Assembly (NCBI GenBank): GCA_014843695.1 | Contig: CM026391.1 | Coordinates: 14,257,365-14,321,364 of the forward strand | Origin: Archivesica marissinica | Lineage: Eukaryota > Mollusca > Bivalvia > Venerida > Vesicomyidae | Direction: 5' to 3' | DNA length: 64,000 nt | In this document: positions 12,101 through 23,604 of the stretch, piece by piece | How positions within the stretch are numbered: the stretch's first letter is position 1 | Layout of the letters: each line of letters opens with the position of its first letter | Program-made: the position numbers and the translations under genes | Notes under the pieces: generated by a model | The model's input: only the letters and a program-made list of their open reading frames with translations | What the model was told of the DNA's origin: nothing | Database searches by the model: none

Positions 12101-15100
12101 CTATTACACATACCCAGGTATATACCTGTCTACACAATTACATATACCCAGGTATATACCTGTCTACACAACTATCTCTATTACATATACCCAGGTATAT
12201 ACTTGTCTACACAACTATCTCTATTACATATACCCAGGTATATACTTGTCTACACAACTATCACTATTACACATACCCAGGTATATACTTGTCTACACAA
12301 CTATTACATATACCCAGGTATATACCTGTCTACACAACTATCACTATTACACATACCCAGGTATATACCTCTACACAACTATCACTATTACATATACCCA
12401 GGTATATACCTGTCTACACACCATCATACACTACCCAGGTATATACCTTCTACACAATATCCTATACACTACCCAGGTATATACCTTCTACACAACTATC
12501 ACTATTACACATACCCAGGTATATACCTGTCTACACAACTATCACTATTACACATACCCAGGTATATACTTGTCTACACAACTATCACTATTACACACAC
12601 CCAGGTATATACTCTACACAACTATCACTATTACACTACCCAGGTATATACTTGTCTACACAACTATCTCTATTACACTACCCAGGTATATACCTGTCTA
12701 CACAACTATCACTATTACACATACCCAGGTATATACCTGTCTACACAACTATCTACACTACCCAGGTATATACCTGTCTACACAACTATCTCTACACATA
12801 CCCAGGTATATACTTGTCTACACAACTATCACTATTACACTACCCAGGTATATACCTGTCTACACAACTATCTCTACACATACCCAGGTATATACTTATC
12901 TACACAACTATCACTATTACACATACCCAGGTATATACCTGTCTACACAACTATCTCTACACATACCCAGGTATATACTTGTCTACACAACTATCTCTAC
13001 ACATACCCAGGTATATACTTGTCTACACAACTATCTCTATTACATATACCGTAATTAGTCTCATTACCCAGGTATATACTTGTCTACACAACTATCACTA
13101 TTACACATACCCAGGTATATACTTGTCTACACAACTATAACTATTACACACACCCAGGTATATACTTGTCTACACAACTATCTCTACACATACCCAGGTA
13201 TATACTTGTCTACACAACTATCACTATTACACATACCCAGGTATATACCTGTCTACACAACTATCACTATTACACATACCCAGGTATATACTTGTCTACA
13301 CAACTATCTCTACACATACCCAGGTATATACTTATCTACACAACTATATCTACACATACCCAGGTATATACTTGTCTACACAACTATATCTACACATACC
13401 CAGGTATATACCTGTCTACACAACTATCACTATTACACATACCCAGGTATATACCTGTCCACACAATATCACTATTACACATACCCAGGTATATACTTGT
13501 CTACACAACTATTACACATACCCAGGTATATACTTGTCTACACAACTATCACTATTACACATACCCAGGTATATACTTGTCTACACAACTATTACACATA
13601 CCCAGGTATATACCTGTCTACACAACCATCACTATTACACATACCCAGGTATATACCTGTCTACACAACTATCACTATTACACATACCCAGGTATATACT
13701 TGTCTACACAACTATCACTATTACACATACCCAGGTATATACCTGTCTACACAACTATCTCTATTACACATACCCAGGTATATACCTGTCCACACAACTA
13801 TCTCTATACACATACCCAGGTATATACCTGTCTACACAACTATCTCTATTACATATACCCAGGTATATACTTGTCTACACAACTATCTCTATTACATATA
13901 CCCAGGTATATACTTGTCTACACAACTATCTCTATTACATATACCCAGGTATATACTTGTCTACACAACTATCACTATTACACATACCCAGGTATATACT
14001 TGTCTACACAACTATTACACATACCCAGGTATATACCTGTCTACACAACTATCTCTATTACACATACCCAGGTATATACTTGTCTACACAACTATCTCTA
14101 TTACATATACCCAGGTATATACTTGTCTACACAACTATCACTATTACACATACCCAGGTATATACTTGTCTACACAACTATCACTATACACTACCCAGGT
14201 ATATACTTGTCTACACAACTATCACTATACACAACCCAGGTATATACTTGTCTACACAACTATCTCTACACATACCCAGGTATATACTTGTCTACACAAC
14301 TATCACTATTACACATACCCAGGTATATACTTGTCTACACAACTATCTCTATTACACATACCCAGGTATATACTTGTCTACACAACTATCACTATTACAC
14401 ATACCCAGGTATATACTGTCTACACAACTATCCTACTCATACCCAGGTATATACTTGTCTACACAACTATCTCTATTACACTACCCAGGTATATACCTGT
14501 CTACACAACTATCACTATTACACATACCCAGGTATATACCTGTCTACACAAATATCTCTATTACATATACCCAGGTATATACCTGTCTACACAACTATCA
14601 CTATTACACTACCCAGGTATATACGTCTACACAACTATCTCTATTACACATACCCAGGTATATACTTGTCTACACAACTATCACTATTACACTACCCAGG
14701 TATATACCTGTCTACACAACTATCACTATTACACTACCCAGGTATATACCTGTCTACACAATATCATACATTACCCAGGTATATACCTGTCTACACAACT
14801 ATCTCTATACACTACCCAGGTATATACTTGTCTACACAACTATCACTATTACACTACCCAGGTATATACCTGTCTACACAACTATCACTATTACACATAC
14901 CCAGGTATATACCTGTCTACACAACTATCACTATTACACATACCCAGGTATATACCTGTCTACACAACTATCACTATTACACATACCCAGGTATATACCT
15001 GTCTACACAACTATCACTATTACACATACCCAGGTATATACCTGTCTACACAACTATCTCTATTACACATACCCAGGTATATACTTGTCTACACAACTAT

Positions 15101-15210
15101 CACTATTACACATACCCAGGTATATACCTGTCTACACAACTATCACTATTACACATACCCAAGTATATACCTGTCTACACAACTATCACTATTACACATA
15201 CCCGGGTATA
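9120..15210. repeat. 43-bp satellite, about 140 copies
   Basis: Unit: CCCAGGTATATACTTGTCTA, CACAACTATCACTATTACACATA with C/T and A/C variants; shortened units lack the CACTATTA part. The consensus has no stop codon in any forward frame, and 43 is 1 mod 3. All three frames therefore stay open for kilobases and give artificial Tyr/Thr/His-rich frames of up to 1,169 codons. Blocks are duplicated at larger scale: the rare variant CAACCATC occurs at about 9964, 10671, 11705 and 13623. Patches near 11220-11300, 12360-12850 and 14170-14850 are rich in small deletions. Confidence 0.95.
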
Positions 15211-15549
15211 TACCTCACGTGACTACGAAATGCAAAATTGCCACAGGCCAACAGTCAAGTGTTTACTATTCACCTCTGAGATACTATACTATATATTTTC
15301 GGTAATATTGACTGCCTTTGGCTTCCTTTTAAATCAGTAAAACGCTCATTGGGATATTGATAAAAACAAAACGCCTCTCTTAATAAGTAGACACTGATTG
15401 AAATGCATACATACCTAGGTTCGGTATGATAAATTAAATATTGCATTCTTGAGAGGGCAATATTAAATATATCACCCAGAGAACATGAATAGTAATCAAG
15501 GCGTGCCTTAGTTAACGATCAATGTTCTCAGGGGTGATATTTTAAAGAT
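15211..15549. other. Right flank with an imperfect palindrome
   Basis: Mostly unassigned. ATCACCCAGAGAACAT near 15471-15486 pairs with ATGTTCTCAGGGGTGAT near 15522-15538. This gives a stem of about 16 bp over a loop of about 35 bp, itself containing AAGGCGTGCCTT. It may be the core of an unrecognised palindromic element. Confidence 0.45.
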
Positions 15550-15764
15550 TAAACTTTATTTATTTTACAACAATTGCGAAGCGTTGGCTCGGATGAAAGC
15601 GTAAATGTGATCATTCGTGTGGGAGGAAAACGAGTACCCGGAGAAAACCCACCTGTCCGATCTGGTGACCACGTACCATCTCACATTCTTTCCGGTCTGA
15701 GTATCGAACCCGGGTTGCATTGGTGAGAAGCGAGCGCGCTAACCACTGCGCTAATAGGACAGCC
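15550..15764 (-). mobile_element. SINE A copy
   Basis: Reverse copy, from the tail (AAACTTTATTTATTTTACAA) to the head (AACCACTGCGCTAATAGGAC). The B box is intact as GGATCGAACCCGGG-type sequence with one change. The middle part between tail and GGATGAAAGCG is shortened. Confidence 0.85.
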
Positions 15765-16329
15765 ATTTCATATTGCCCACTCAGGAATACAATATTTATA
15801 TAATATCTACTGCCAAAAAGTACTTCATTTGAACACGGACAGACGCATGAGGTTCATCACATTATATCACTCTGACCTTTTAGGACACAAATTATGGACA
15901 GCCCACTATTTAGCTGTTGAAACTAGTGCAATCAATGAGTATGGTTGATAAAATTCTCTAGACATTTTCTCCAGACAGTGTTTCCTAAACATGGGAATGA
16001 AGTTGTTTTGTTCACAACAGACTGGAAATACAAACTCTACAAGTGTGTCAGTTTCTCCATATAAATCAGCCAATGAATTGGAACTCAATTTCAACACTAT
16101 TCCCATGCCAAATGATCATTTGTAGCCATTATTTTCCAGCGGCAAGGGAACCATTGCTTCACTCATAATTGTATAAACACCTTCCTTCTGTCCAGATGGG
16201 AACTCAGAGCTTGTTTAATTATCTTTCATCATGGAATGCTTCCCCACGTTCATATCCAAAGTAACATTAACATGCAAATTCAGTGAAGTTACAAAATATA
16301 TATATTTTGCTTGAAAATAATTTTGATGT
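15765..16329. other. Unassigned, with an unrecognised 66-codon frame
   Basis: A minus-strand frame at 15906-16106 has ordinary, non-repetitive amino-acid composition (it includes VFPVCCEQNNFIPMFRKHC). It could be a stray exon or part of a decayed element. I see no domain and no convincing splice context, so no gene is called. Confidence 0.25.
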
Positions 16330-16760
16330 ATTAAGCAGCCAGTTTCCAGATTCCCAATCGGTTGTTTTATTATACAGTTGACCTCTATTAAGCAGCCACC
16401 TGTGCTAAGCAGCCACTTTCTTTGACTCCCTTGGCTGGCTGCTTAAGACAGATTTGACTGTATTGGGACTCTGGAAACTGGCTGCTTAATACAGGTTGGC
16501 TGCTTAATAGAGGTGACCACAAACACAAGTTTGACTTTCTTTGACTCCCTTGGCTGGCTGCTTAAGACAGGTTTGACTGTATATATTTTGCTTGAAAATA
16601 ATTTTGATGAAAACAAACCGGATGCAATAATTGCTATATATACAGTCTGACCTGTGTTAGTGGTCACCTCCATTAAGCAGCCACCTGTGCTAAGCAGCCA
16701 CTTTCTCTGACTCCCTTGGCTGGCTGCTTAAGACAGGTTTGATATATATATGTATGTTTA
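16330..16760 (+). mobile_element. M5 element (AGCAGCC repeat), internally repeated
   Basis: Built from TTAAGCAGCC, CTTTGACTCCCTTGGCTGG and GGCTGCTTAAGACAGG blocks in both orientations, with TTTGACTGTA ends. The ACAGT(C/T)AAACCTGT-like termini recall pogo/Tigger-type MITEs. That class is an inference. Other pieces lie at 4319, 28008 and 59269. Confidence 0.55.
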
Positions 16761-17108
16761 ATGACTGTACCATGATACTGGCAAAATGTGCAGATCCTGA
16801 TGAGACGGCTCATCATGAGCCGGCTCATCTGGATCTGAACTTTTTGTAAGCCTATTTAGTTTAAACTTTATTTATTTTACAACGATTGCGAAGCAAGTTC
16901 TAACAACTTATATTAATCACTCTTGTTGGTGCGGATGAAAGCGTATATGTGGTCATTCGTGTGGGAGGAACCAGGAGTACCCGGAGAAAATCCACCTGTC
17001 CGGTCTGGCGACCACCGTACCATCTCGCATACATCCCGGTCCGAGGATCGAACCCGGGTTGCATTGGTGAGAAGCCTATTTAGAGGTCTGTAGTGTTGGA
17101 ATGGTTAA
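16755..17108 (+). mobile_element. M2 copy split by a SINE A insertion
   Basis: The M2 interior hairpin (GGCTCATCATGAGCC) and right end (TTTAGAGGTCTGTAG ... GGTTAA) are present. The left end is degraded. SINE A sits at 16860-17071 inside AAGCCTATTTAG, a sequence normally unbroken in M2. Confidence 0.75.
16860..17071 (-). mobile_element. 5'-truncated SINE A with 12-bp target duplication
   Basis: AAGCCTATTTAG flanks it at 16848-16859 and 17072-17083. The copy keeps the tail, middle and B box but lacks the A-box end of the tRNA head. This is what incomplete target-primed reverse transcription produces. Confidence 0.9.
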
Positions 17109-17177
17109 CAGAATCTGGAAGAAATGTTGACCAAGTGTGATAGGGGTTAAAAACAAACATACAACTGACGGTAATTA

Positions 17178-17423
17178 TTAACCCATTTCATTCTGGATAC
17201 ATTTAAAGGCTTTTGCAAACAACATAGATCCAGATCAGCCGCAGCGTAACGCTGCGTGCTGATCAGGATCTATGTTGTTTGCTACATAGCCAAGTGTCTT
17301 AGCAAGATCATCTGAATAGCAAATAGCATAGCTCCTGATCAGATGGCACGTTCAGTGGCAGTTTATCTGGCTCTATGTTCTTTGCAAATACTGTTTGAAC
17401 AGTATCCAGAATGAAATGGGTTA
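17178..17423 (+). mobile_element. MITE family M1, best full-length copy
   Basis: Terminal repeat TTAACCCATTTCATTCTGG / CCAGAATGAAATGGGTTA. Inside are two consecutive hairpins. One joins GCAAACAACATAGATCC to GGATCTATGTTGTTTGC around CGCAGCGTAACGCTGCG. The second is bounded by GCAAATAGCATAG and CTATGTTCTTTGC. No coding capacity. Confidence 0.85.
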
Positions 17424-17944
17424 CACAGGTATGACTAAAGTGTTGATTTCTGCCTGTGGGATTGCCTGTGGGATATTGTTCCATTCATGAATTTGGTTAT
17501 TATGAAGACCGGGCGTGTTAGCAACAGTGCCGGTGGCAGTTTGGTATCGATAGCACAAATACGTGTTCATGAAATAATTATAGCGGTCTCGTTGGTGTGA
17601 CCTGTCATTTGAAATTGTGCTTGGTTTTGTAATTGGCGCTATGTGGGCATGAGTTGGTTATTGGAGTCGGATGGCATGCCCCCATAATCAATTTGGGAGA
17701 GCATTGTGTTTGGTGCATTCTGGTACATTTTCAGTGGTTTTGTTTGAGCCAAATTAATGACAGTGAAATATTATCAATCGGCAATGATCGAAATAAAATA
17801 TTACGAAAATGATACTACTAATTCCATGTCTACTGTACAGACGGAAATTATTTTTAAATTGTAATTTTACTCCGGGAATTATTTCTTTGCTATGACGATT
17901 TGCTATGGAGAAACGGAGCGAAAGAGAGACACAAACAAACAAAA
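17424..17944. other. Unassigned interval
   Basis: No tandem repeat, transposon end or credible gene. A 62-codon minus frame at 17754-17942 has no recognisable domain. Confidence 0.4.
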
Positions 17945-18695
17945 AAGGGGTGCCTTGATGGCCCTGTATCGCTCACCTGACATCCTGGGGTCACCATTTG
18001 AACTTTAAAAGAGCATTGTACGTCGATCATTACTACGAAGATTCATCGAAATCCGGCTGGCGGTTCGTGAGAAGATTTTTATTATAATTTGTGATATTTT
18101 TTTAGATGGTGGCCATCTTGGATTTCACAGGAATTTTATTTTTACAACTTTGGAAATGGTTCACCTAAGGATGATACTAGTAGATTGGCTGATCAGTTTG
18201 TGAGAAGAAGGTGCTTGAAATCTCTCAAAAAGGGTTGATCTTTTGACATTTCGACGGTAATCCAATTTTGATGCACATTGCATTAGAGTGATCGCCTCGT
18301 CGATACCTTCGATTTCATAATTTAATATGACATGACCATATTCCCTCAAAAATAATATTTGACCTCCCGTGCGTGCATGCCACATTTGAACAACTTTGAA
18401 AGAGCATTGTACATTGATCATTCCTACTAAGATTCGTCAAAATCCGACTGGCGGTTTGTGTGAAGATAGTATAAGACTTGTGCTATTTTTAGACAGCGGC
18501 TATCTTGGATTATGTAATGACGTGATTTTGACAACTCTGTAATCCCCCATCTACCCAAGTATCATGACCATAAATGTTGGCTAATTGGCTATAGACCCAA
18601 TGGTTACTGAGGAGAAGACATTTGAAAATGTTCACGGATGAGGACGGACAGACGCTTTGCGGTAACAATACCTCACATGAGCTTTGCTCAGGAGA
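17945..18695 (+). mobile_element. Mollusc-type dispersed repeat, internally duplicated
   Basis: It starts GCCTTGATGGCCCTGTATCG and includes GAGCATTGTACGTCGATCAT with CGAAATCCGGCTGGCGGTT. A second diverged version of that block lies at about 18380-18490. It ends at CACATGAGCTTTGCTCAGG. I associate this kind of repeat, with a GCTCAGG(T)GAGC end, with bivalve genomes from general knowledge, not from a search. A SINE B fragment adjoins its end. Confidence 0.5.
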
Positions 18696-18800
18696 GCCCC
18701 TCGTGGAGATGGATTCCATCAGGAATGAGGTTTCGAGAGTGATTAATATATGTTGTAAGAACTTGTTTCGCAATCGAGCTAAAATAAATTTGTATAAACT
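18696..18800 (+). mobile_element. SINE B 3' fragment
   Basis: Only the part from GATGGATTCCATCAGGAATG to TAAAATAAATTTGTATAAAC is present. It is therefore 5'-truncated. Confidence 0.8.
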
Positions 18801-18814
18801 AGTGCTGTAACATA

Positions 18815-19920
18815 CATCTACATTTGCACATAATGTACTAATTAATTGCACATAATGTACTAATTACTTGCACATAGTGTACTAATTACTTGCACATACT
18901 GTACTAATTACCTGCACATATTGTACTAATTACCTGCACATAATGTACTAATTATTTGCACATACTGTACTAATTACCTGCACATAATGTACTAATTACC
19001 TGCACATACTGTACTAATTACCTGCACATAATGTACTAATTACCTGCACATACTGTACTAATTACCTGCACATAATGTACTAATTACTTGCACATACTGT
19101 ACTAATTACTTGCACATACTGTACTAATTACTTGCACATATTGTACTAATTACCTGCACATAATGTACTAATTACCTGCACATACTGTACTAATTACCTG
19201 CACATAATGTACTAATTACCTGCACATAATGTACTAATTACTTGCACATAATGTACTAATTACTTGCACATATTGTACTAATTACCTGCACATACTGTAC
19301 TAATTACCTGCACATACTGTACTAATCACTTGCACATAATGTATTAATTACTTGCACATATTGTACTAATTACCTGCACATACTGTACTAATTACTTGCA
19401 CATACTGTACTAACTACTTGCATATAGTGTACTAATTACCTGCACATAGTGTACGAATTACTTGCACATATTGTACTAATTACCTGCACATAGTGTACTA
19501 ATTACCTGCACATAGTGTACTAATTATTTGCACATAGTGTACTAATTACCTGCACATACTGTACTAATTACCTGCACATACTGTACTAATTACCTGCACA
19601 TACTGTACTAATTACTTGCACATACTGTACTAATTACCTGCACATAGTGTACTAATTACTTGCACATACTGTACTAATTACCTGCACATAATGTACTAAT
19701 TACTTGCACATACTGTACTAATTATTTGCACATACTGTACTAATTACTTGCACATATTGTACTAATTACCTGCACATAATGTACTAATTACCTGCACATA
19801 ATGTACTAATTACCTGCACATAATGTACTAATTACTAGCACATAATGTACTAATCACTTGCACATAATGTATTAATTACTTGCACAGTGTACTAACTACT
19901 TGCACATACTGTACTAATTA
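18815..19920. repeat. 22-bp satellite, about 50 copies
   Basis: Unit TACCTGCACATACTGTACTA plus AT, with alternating ACCTGC/ACTTGC and ATACTG/ATAATG/ATAGTG variants. GTAC is conserved in nearly every copy. Confidence 0.95.
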
Positions 19921-20352
19921 ACAATAATATCTTTTATTTCTATTCTATCTTCCCAAATCAATAAAAGTCATTATTCAAAATTAGTTCATGGAACTTTCTC
20001 TGACACCCTGTAGCTTCTGAGAAGACAACTGAATTAATGATGTTTTGAGCAAACTGTTGATCAAATACATTACACACACACTGTAGCATCTGAGATGAAA
20101 ACTGAATTAATGATGCTTTGAATGAACTGTTGACCAAATACAAATCTACATAAAAGGCATGTCTACAGGATTGGCAATCCACAAAACATGGGAGCAATTA
20201 GGTATCACCTAATGATGGTCTGACTTTTTGAACCTTCTCTCTCTCTCTCTCTCTTATAATCCCTGATTTTGTGTGGGTAACAAAATTGATTGGTGACAAT
20301 CATCAAATGAAATCTATAGCAGTAGTCAAAGCCGGAACTATTTCAGACAACT
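19921..20352. other. Unassigned, with a 73-bp duplication and a CT run
   Basis: TGTAGCTTCTGAGAAGACAA at about 20009 is repeated in diverged form at about 20082 (73-bp offset). A (CT)n microsatellite lies near 20235-20254. No gene seen. Confidence 0.5.
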
Positions 20353-20932
20353 TTAAAGCAGCATTACATCGTAATAAAGGATGTTCTGGGTAAAATATAA
20401 ATACTAACGTGTGTGTGTTTACAAAAATCGAAATAGTCGCTCAGAAACAGTAAAATTCCAATAAATTTAAACCGTCGTATACGCGAATGTGTTTATCAAC
20501 ACACGAAATGTAAACATGCACAGCGCGCATGCATGAAACAACACAGGATGTAGAAAACAACGTATATATCATGAAAGACTATCTATCTATCTATCTTCCT
20601 CTAATGTCGAACTCCTCGCGGGGATGTAGAAATGTCCCTAAAAGACTTAGCTAACAGAGGTATGAATCAACATATCACGTAATTTAATTAGAAAAAGACA
20701 ACGTGGGACAAATGGGGACGATGAATTCAAAATGCAAACAAGTGCGTGACCGATCGACTCGGAAAGTCCTACTTTCGGTTTCGAGTTTGTTTTATCGCAA
20801 AAAAACACTGTTTACCAAATGAACATAAGCATACAAAGTGTAATGTTAGAATGTGTAGCAGCATTGCTACCCATATGTAAAAATGGAATTTTTCAAATAT
20901 CTTTTATTTCATACGATGTAATGCTGCTTTAA
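20353..20932. mobile_element. MITE family M3b
   Basis: Ends TTAAAGCAGCATTACATCGT and ACGATGTAATGCTGCTTTAA form a near-perfect inverted repeat. The interior has a short CTAT run and GAAAGTCCTACTTTCGGTTT, both shared with the copy at 45203-45819. Non-coding; TTAA at both ends. Confidence 0.85.
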
Positions 20933-21038
20933 CACTGAATGTCGGTGAATGTTTGCTGGTTATAGAACAGACTTTCCATATTAACAACAATGGACCATAA
21001 CTATGTCAATCCAGCCAGAGAATATAAAATGTGCTGAT

Positions 21039-21323
21039 CTGTAGTCCAGTGGTAACACGCTGGACTGGTAATCCAGGGATCGCAGGTTCGATCCCCCCGT
21101 CTGACCTAATCAAATTAACAGTCTTTCATATGGGACATTAAGTGCATTAAGGTCTCGTGTCGGTGCTATACACAGTGCATGTAAAAGAACCAGAGGAGAC
21201 TATGGAATGGGTCTCTGTCTGTATCATTGCACTATCGTCCAAAATCTAAAATGACTAATCTCTTCGGGAGGCGTCGCTCATATGGGCAACCGGTAGCGAC
21301 GATAAATAAACGTAAAACACACA
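21039..21323 (+). mobile_element. SINE C with 15-bp target duplication
   Basis: Flanked by perfect ATAAAATGTGCTGAT at 21024-21038 and 21324-21338. The tRNA-like head has CTGTAGTCCAGTGGTAACAC, an anticodon-arm-like CTGGACTGGTAATCCAG (loop CTGGTAA, GGT) and the B box GGTTCGATCC. The body is GACATTAAGTGCATTAAGG through GTAAAAGAACCAGAGGAGAC. The tail is GGGCAACCGGTAGCGACG then ATAAATAAACGTAAAAC. Confidence 0.95.
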
Positions 21324-21468
21324 ATAAAATGTGCTGATTTCAAGTCATAGGCAAAAGCTTTACATGGTCTTAACGTCGCCTGGGTTCCAGTCTGTCGATT
21401 TTTCACTAATTTACTTCTGGTAAAATGACAGCCTGGGGAAACTTGAATGTTTTCTAGGGTGTTGATTA

Positions 21469-21708
21469 TAGTATAAGCTTTATTTATTTGACAACGAAGC
21501 AAGTTTTAACAACTTATATTAATCACTCTCGGCGCGGATGAAAATGTAAATGTGGTCATTCGTGTGGGAGGAAACCGGAGTACCCGGAGAAAACCCACCT
21601 GTCCGATCTGGCGACCACCATACCATCTCACATACTTCCCGGTCCGAGGATTGAACCCGGGTTGCATTGGTGAGAAGCGAGCGCGCTAACCACTGCGCTA
21701 ATCGGACA
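21469..21708 (-). mobile_element. SINE A with 10-bp target duplication
   Basis: GGTGTTGATT at 21459-21468 and 21709-21718. Full tRNA head is present (AACCACTGCGCTAATCGGAC in reverse). Confidence 0.9.
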
Positions 21709-21718
21709 GGTGTTGATT

Positions 21719-22050
21719 GAAGAACGACAACTCTTATCTGCAAGATACGATCGCTAAACATAGAAACAGATTTTTTTTCGGAAATCAACAAACAGGCACG
21801 AGTTTATGGCGAATTTTAACTATTATCTTTATGTGGTAATAGATCGATTCGGTGTAATTGAAGTTAAGGACGACTTAAATCTCGAGTAAATATGTCAAAC
21901 AAGATGCCAATTATAGTTTTATCAACATTGCCGCGCCTTGCTTTCGATTCAAGTACGTCATTAATTAAGTCACATGCTAATAGGCCTATTAATAGGATTA
22001 ATGCGAGTCAATAATTACACGGAACACGGAAGTTTCCCTAGGGTTGATAA
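21719..22050. other. Unassigned interval
   Basis: AT-rich; nothing recognisable except proximity to the M2 element that follows. Confidence 0.4.
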
Positions 22051-22281
22051 TTAACACTTTCAACACTACAGGCCTCTCAATAGGCTTACAAAAGGTGTAG
22101 ATCCAGATGAGCCATCTCATCAGGATCTGCACTTTTTGCCAGTAATATTACTGTTTTTAGACAAAATTTACCCATTTTGATAAATGAACTAACTGGCCCA
22201 AATGTAATTTTCTTATTAATTTATTGGTCTGAAAATATCATGCACCAGTCCATGTCAGTTACTTGCGGTTGAATGGGTTAA
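22051..22281 (-). mobile_element. MITE family M2
   Basis: TTAACACTTTCAACACTACA to GTTGAATGGGTTAA. The central hairpin is partly degraded. Confidence 0.85.
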
Positions 22282-22348
22282 TGGTCTTGGTGCTAAGATA
22301 TATTGATATCACTGACCAGCTAAAATATATCAACACCTGTTCCCAGTC

Positions 22349-22587
22349 TTAACCCTTTCAACACCAAGTAACTCACATGGACTGGTCCATGATATTCATA
22401 AACCAATAAATGAATCAGAAAATCACATTTGGACAAGTTCATTTATCAAAATGGGTAATTATGTCTAAAAATAGTCATATCACTGGCAAAGTGCAGATGC
22501 TGATGAGGCGGCTCGTCACGAGCCGGCTCATCTGGATCTACACTTTTTGTAAGCCTATTTAGAGGTATGTGGTGTTGAAAGGGTTAA
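22349..22587 (+). mobile_element. MITE family M2, full-length
   Basis: TTAACCCTTTCAACACCAAG to GTGTTGAAAGGGTTAA. The central palindrome is GGCTCGTCACGAGCC within GATGAGGCGG / CCGGCTCATC. It is close to, and inverted relative to, the previous copy. Confidence 0.9.
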
Positions 22588-22756
22588 CGCCCCTATATTG
22601 TATTTCGTTCTATTGCTACAATGTATTATAATGTATTGCAGTATAGTCCATTGTTGTATCTTACGGTATATTATAATCAATTGTATTGCAATGCATTATG
22701 GTATATATATAAGAAAGTTACTGTGCAGCATTGCGTCATTGTTAGATTCGTGTACT

Positions 22757-22940
22757 CAGGGTTCCCGCTGTCGGAAGCTAATGGCGCCAAATAACAAATA
22801 CTGGCGCTAAATTTTTTTGGGCACATGATTTGTCAAATACATGGCTTCTAATATGGCTCCAAGTTTTTCAAATTGGCTTTAGTTTGTTTCAATTGGTGAC
22901 AGAAATGGAGCAGATCAAACTTCAGAAAGAGGGAACCCTG
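22757..22940. mobile_element. hAT-like MITE (CAGGGTTCCC)
   Basis: Terminal repeat CAGGGTTCCC / GGGAACCCTG, typical of hAT elements. Flanks GTGTACTC and GTGTACCA give only a 6 of 8 target duplication. Same family as 56221-56461 and the fragment at 39778. Confidence 0.75.
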
Positions 22941-22980
22941 TGTACCATCAGCATTTAGACACAAGATATAACATACATGT

Positions 22981-23240
22981 TAGCGGGCTGTCCGATTAGC
23001 GCAGTGGTTAGCGCGCTTGCTTCTCACCAATGCAACCCGTGTTCAATCTTCGGACCGGGAAGTATGTGCGATGGTGCGGTGGTTGCCAGATCGGACAGGT
23101 TGGTTTTCTCCGGGTACTCCGGTTTCCTCCCACACAAAGGACCACATTTACGCTTTCATCCGCGCCAACGAGAGTGATTAATATAAGTTGTTAGAACTTG
23201 CTTCGCAATCGTTTTAATATAAATAAAGTTTAAACTTTAA
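22981..23240 (+). mobile_element. SINE A with 11-bp target duplication
   Basis: AACATACATGT at 22970-22980 and 23241-23251. Head TGTCCGATTAGCGCAGTGG is intact. The B box is changed to GTTCAATCTT, so this copy is probably silent. Confidence 0.9.
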
Positions 23241-23276
23241 AACATACATGTAAATGTGTCTACATTATTAGAAGAC

Positions 23277-23512
23277 ATATTCAATTAAGAAATATAATTA
23301 ATTAAAATAAGTAACTAAGAAATATAATTAATTAAAATAAGTAACTAAGAAATATTATTAATTAAAATAAATAACTAAGAAATATTATTAATTAAAATAA
23401 GTAACTAGGAAATATTATTAATTAAAATAGGTAACTAAGAAATATTATTAATTAAAATAAGTAACTAAGAAATATTATTAATTAAAATAAGTAACTAAGA
23501 AATATTTTTAAT
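23277..23512. repeat. 30-bp AT-rich tandem repeat, 8 copies
   Basis: Unit AGAAATATTATTAATTAAAA then TAAGTAACTA. Early copies have TATAAT in place of TATTAT. Confidence 0.95.
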
Positions 23513-23604
23513 TATGAAATACTGTATACTGCCACTACATCACAGTAGTCTAACACAAAACATCCGTGTGTGACTGATTTGGAATTGTAATAGCATAAGA
23601 GAAT

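Noticed and set aside
9120..15210. CRISPR-like array
   Set aside because: No unique spacers between repeats; the units are contiguous, and the window is eukaryotic.
8897..15340. Giant forward frames (452-1,169 codons) rich in Tyr/Thr/His
   Set aside because: They are readings of the stop-free 43-bp satellite; all three frames are equally open and no start, domain or flanking exon exists.
15906..16106. 66-codon minus-strand frame as a host exon
   Set aside because: Composition is ordinary but no domain, homology or clear splice signals can be seen by eye; left as unassigned.
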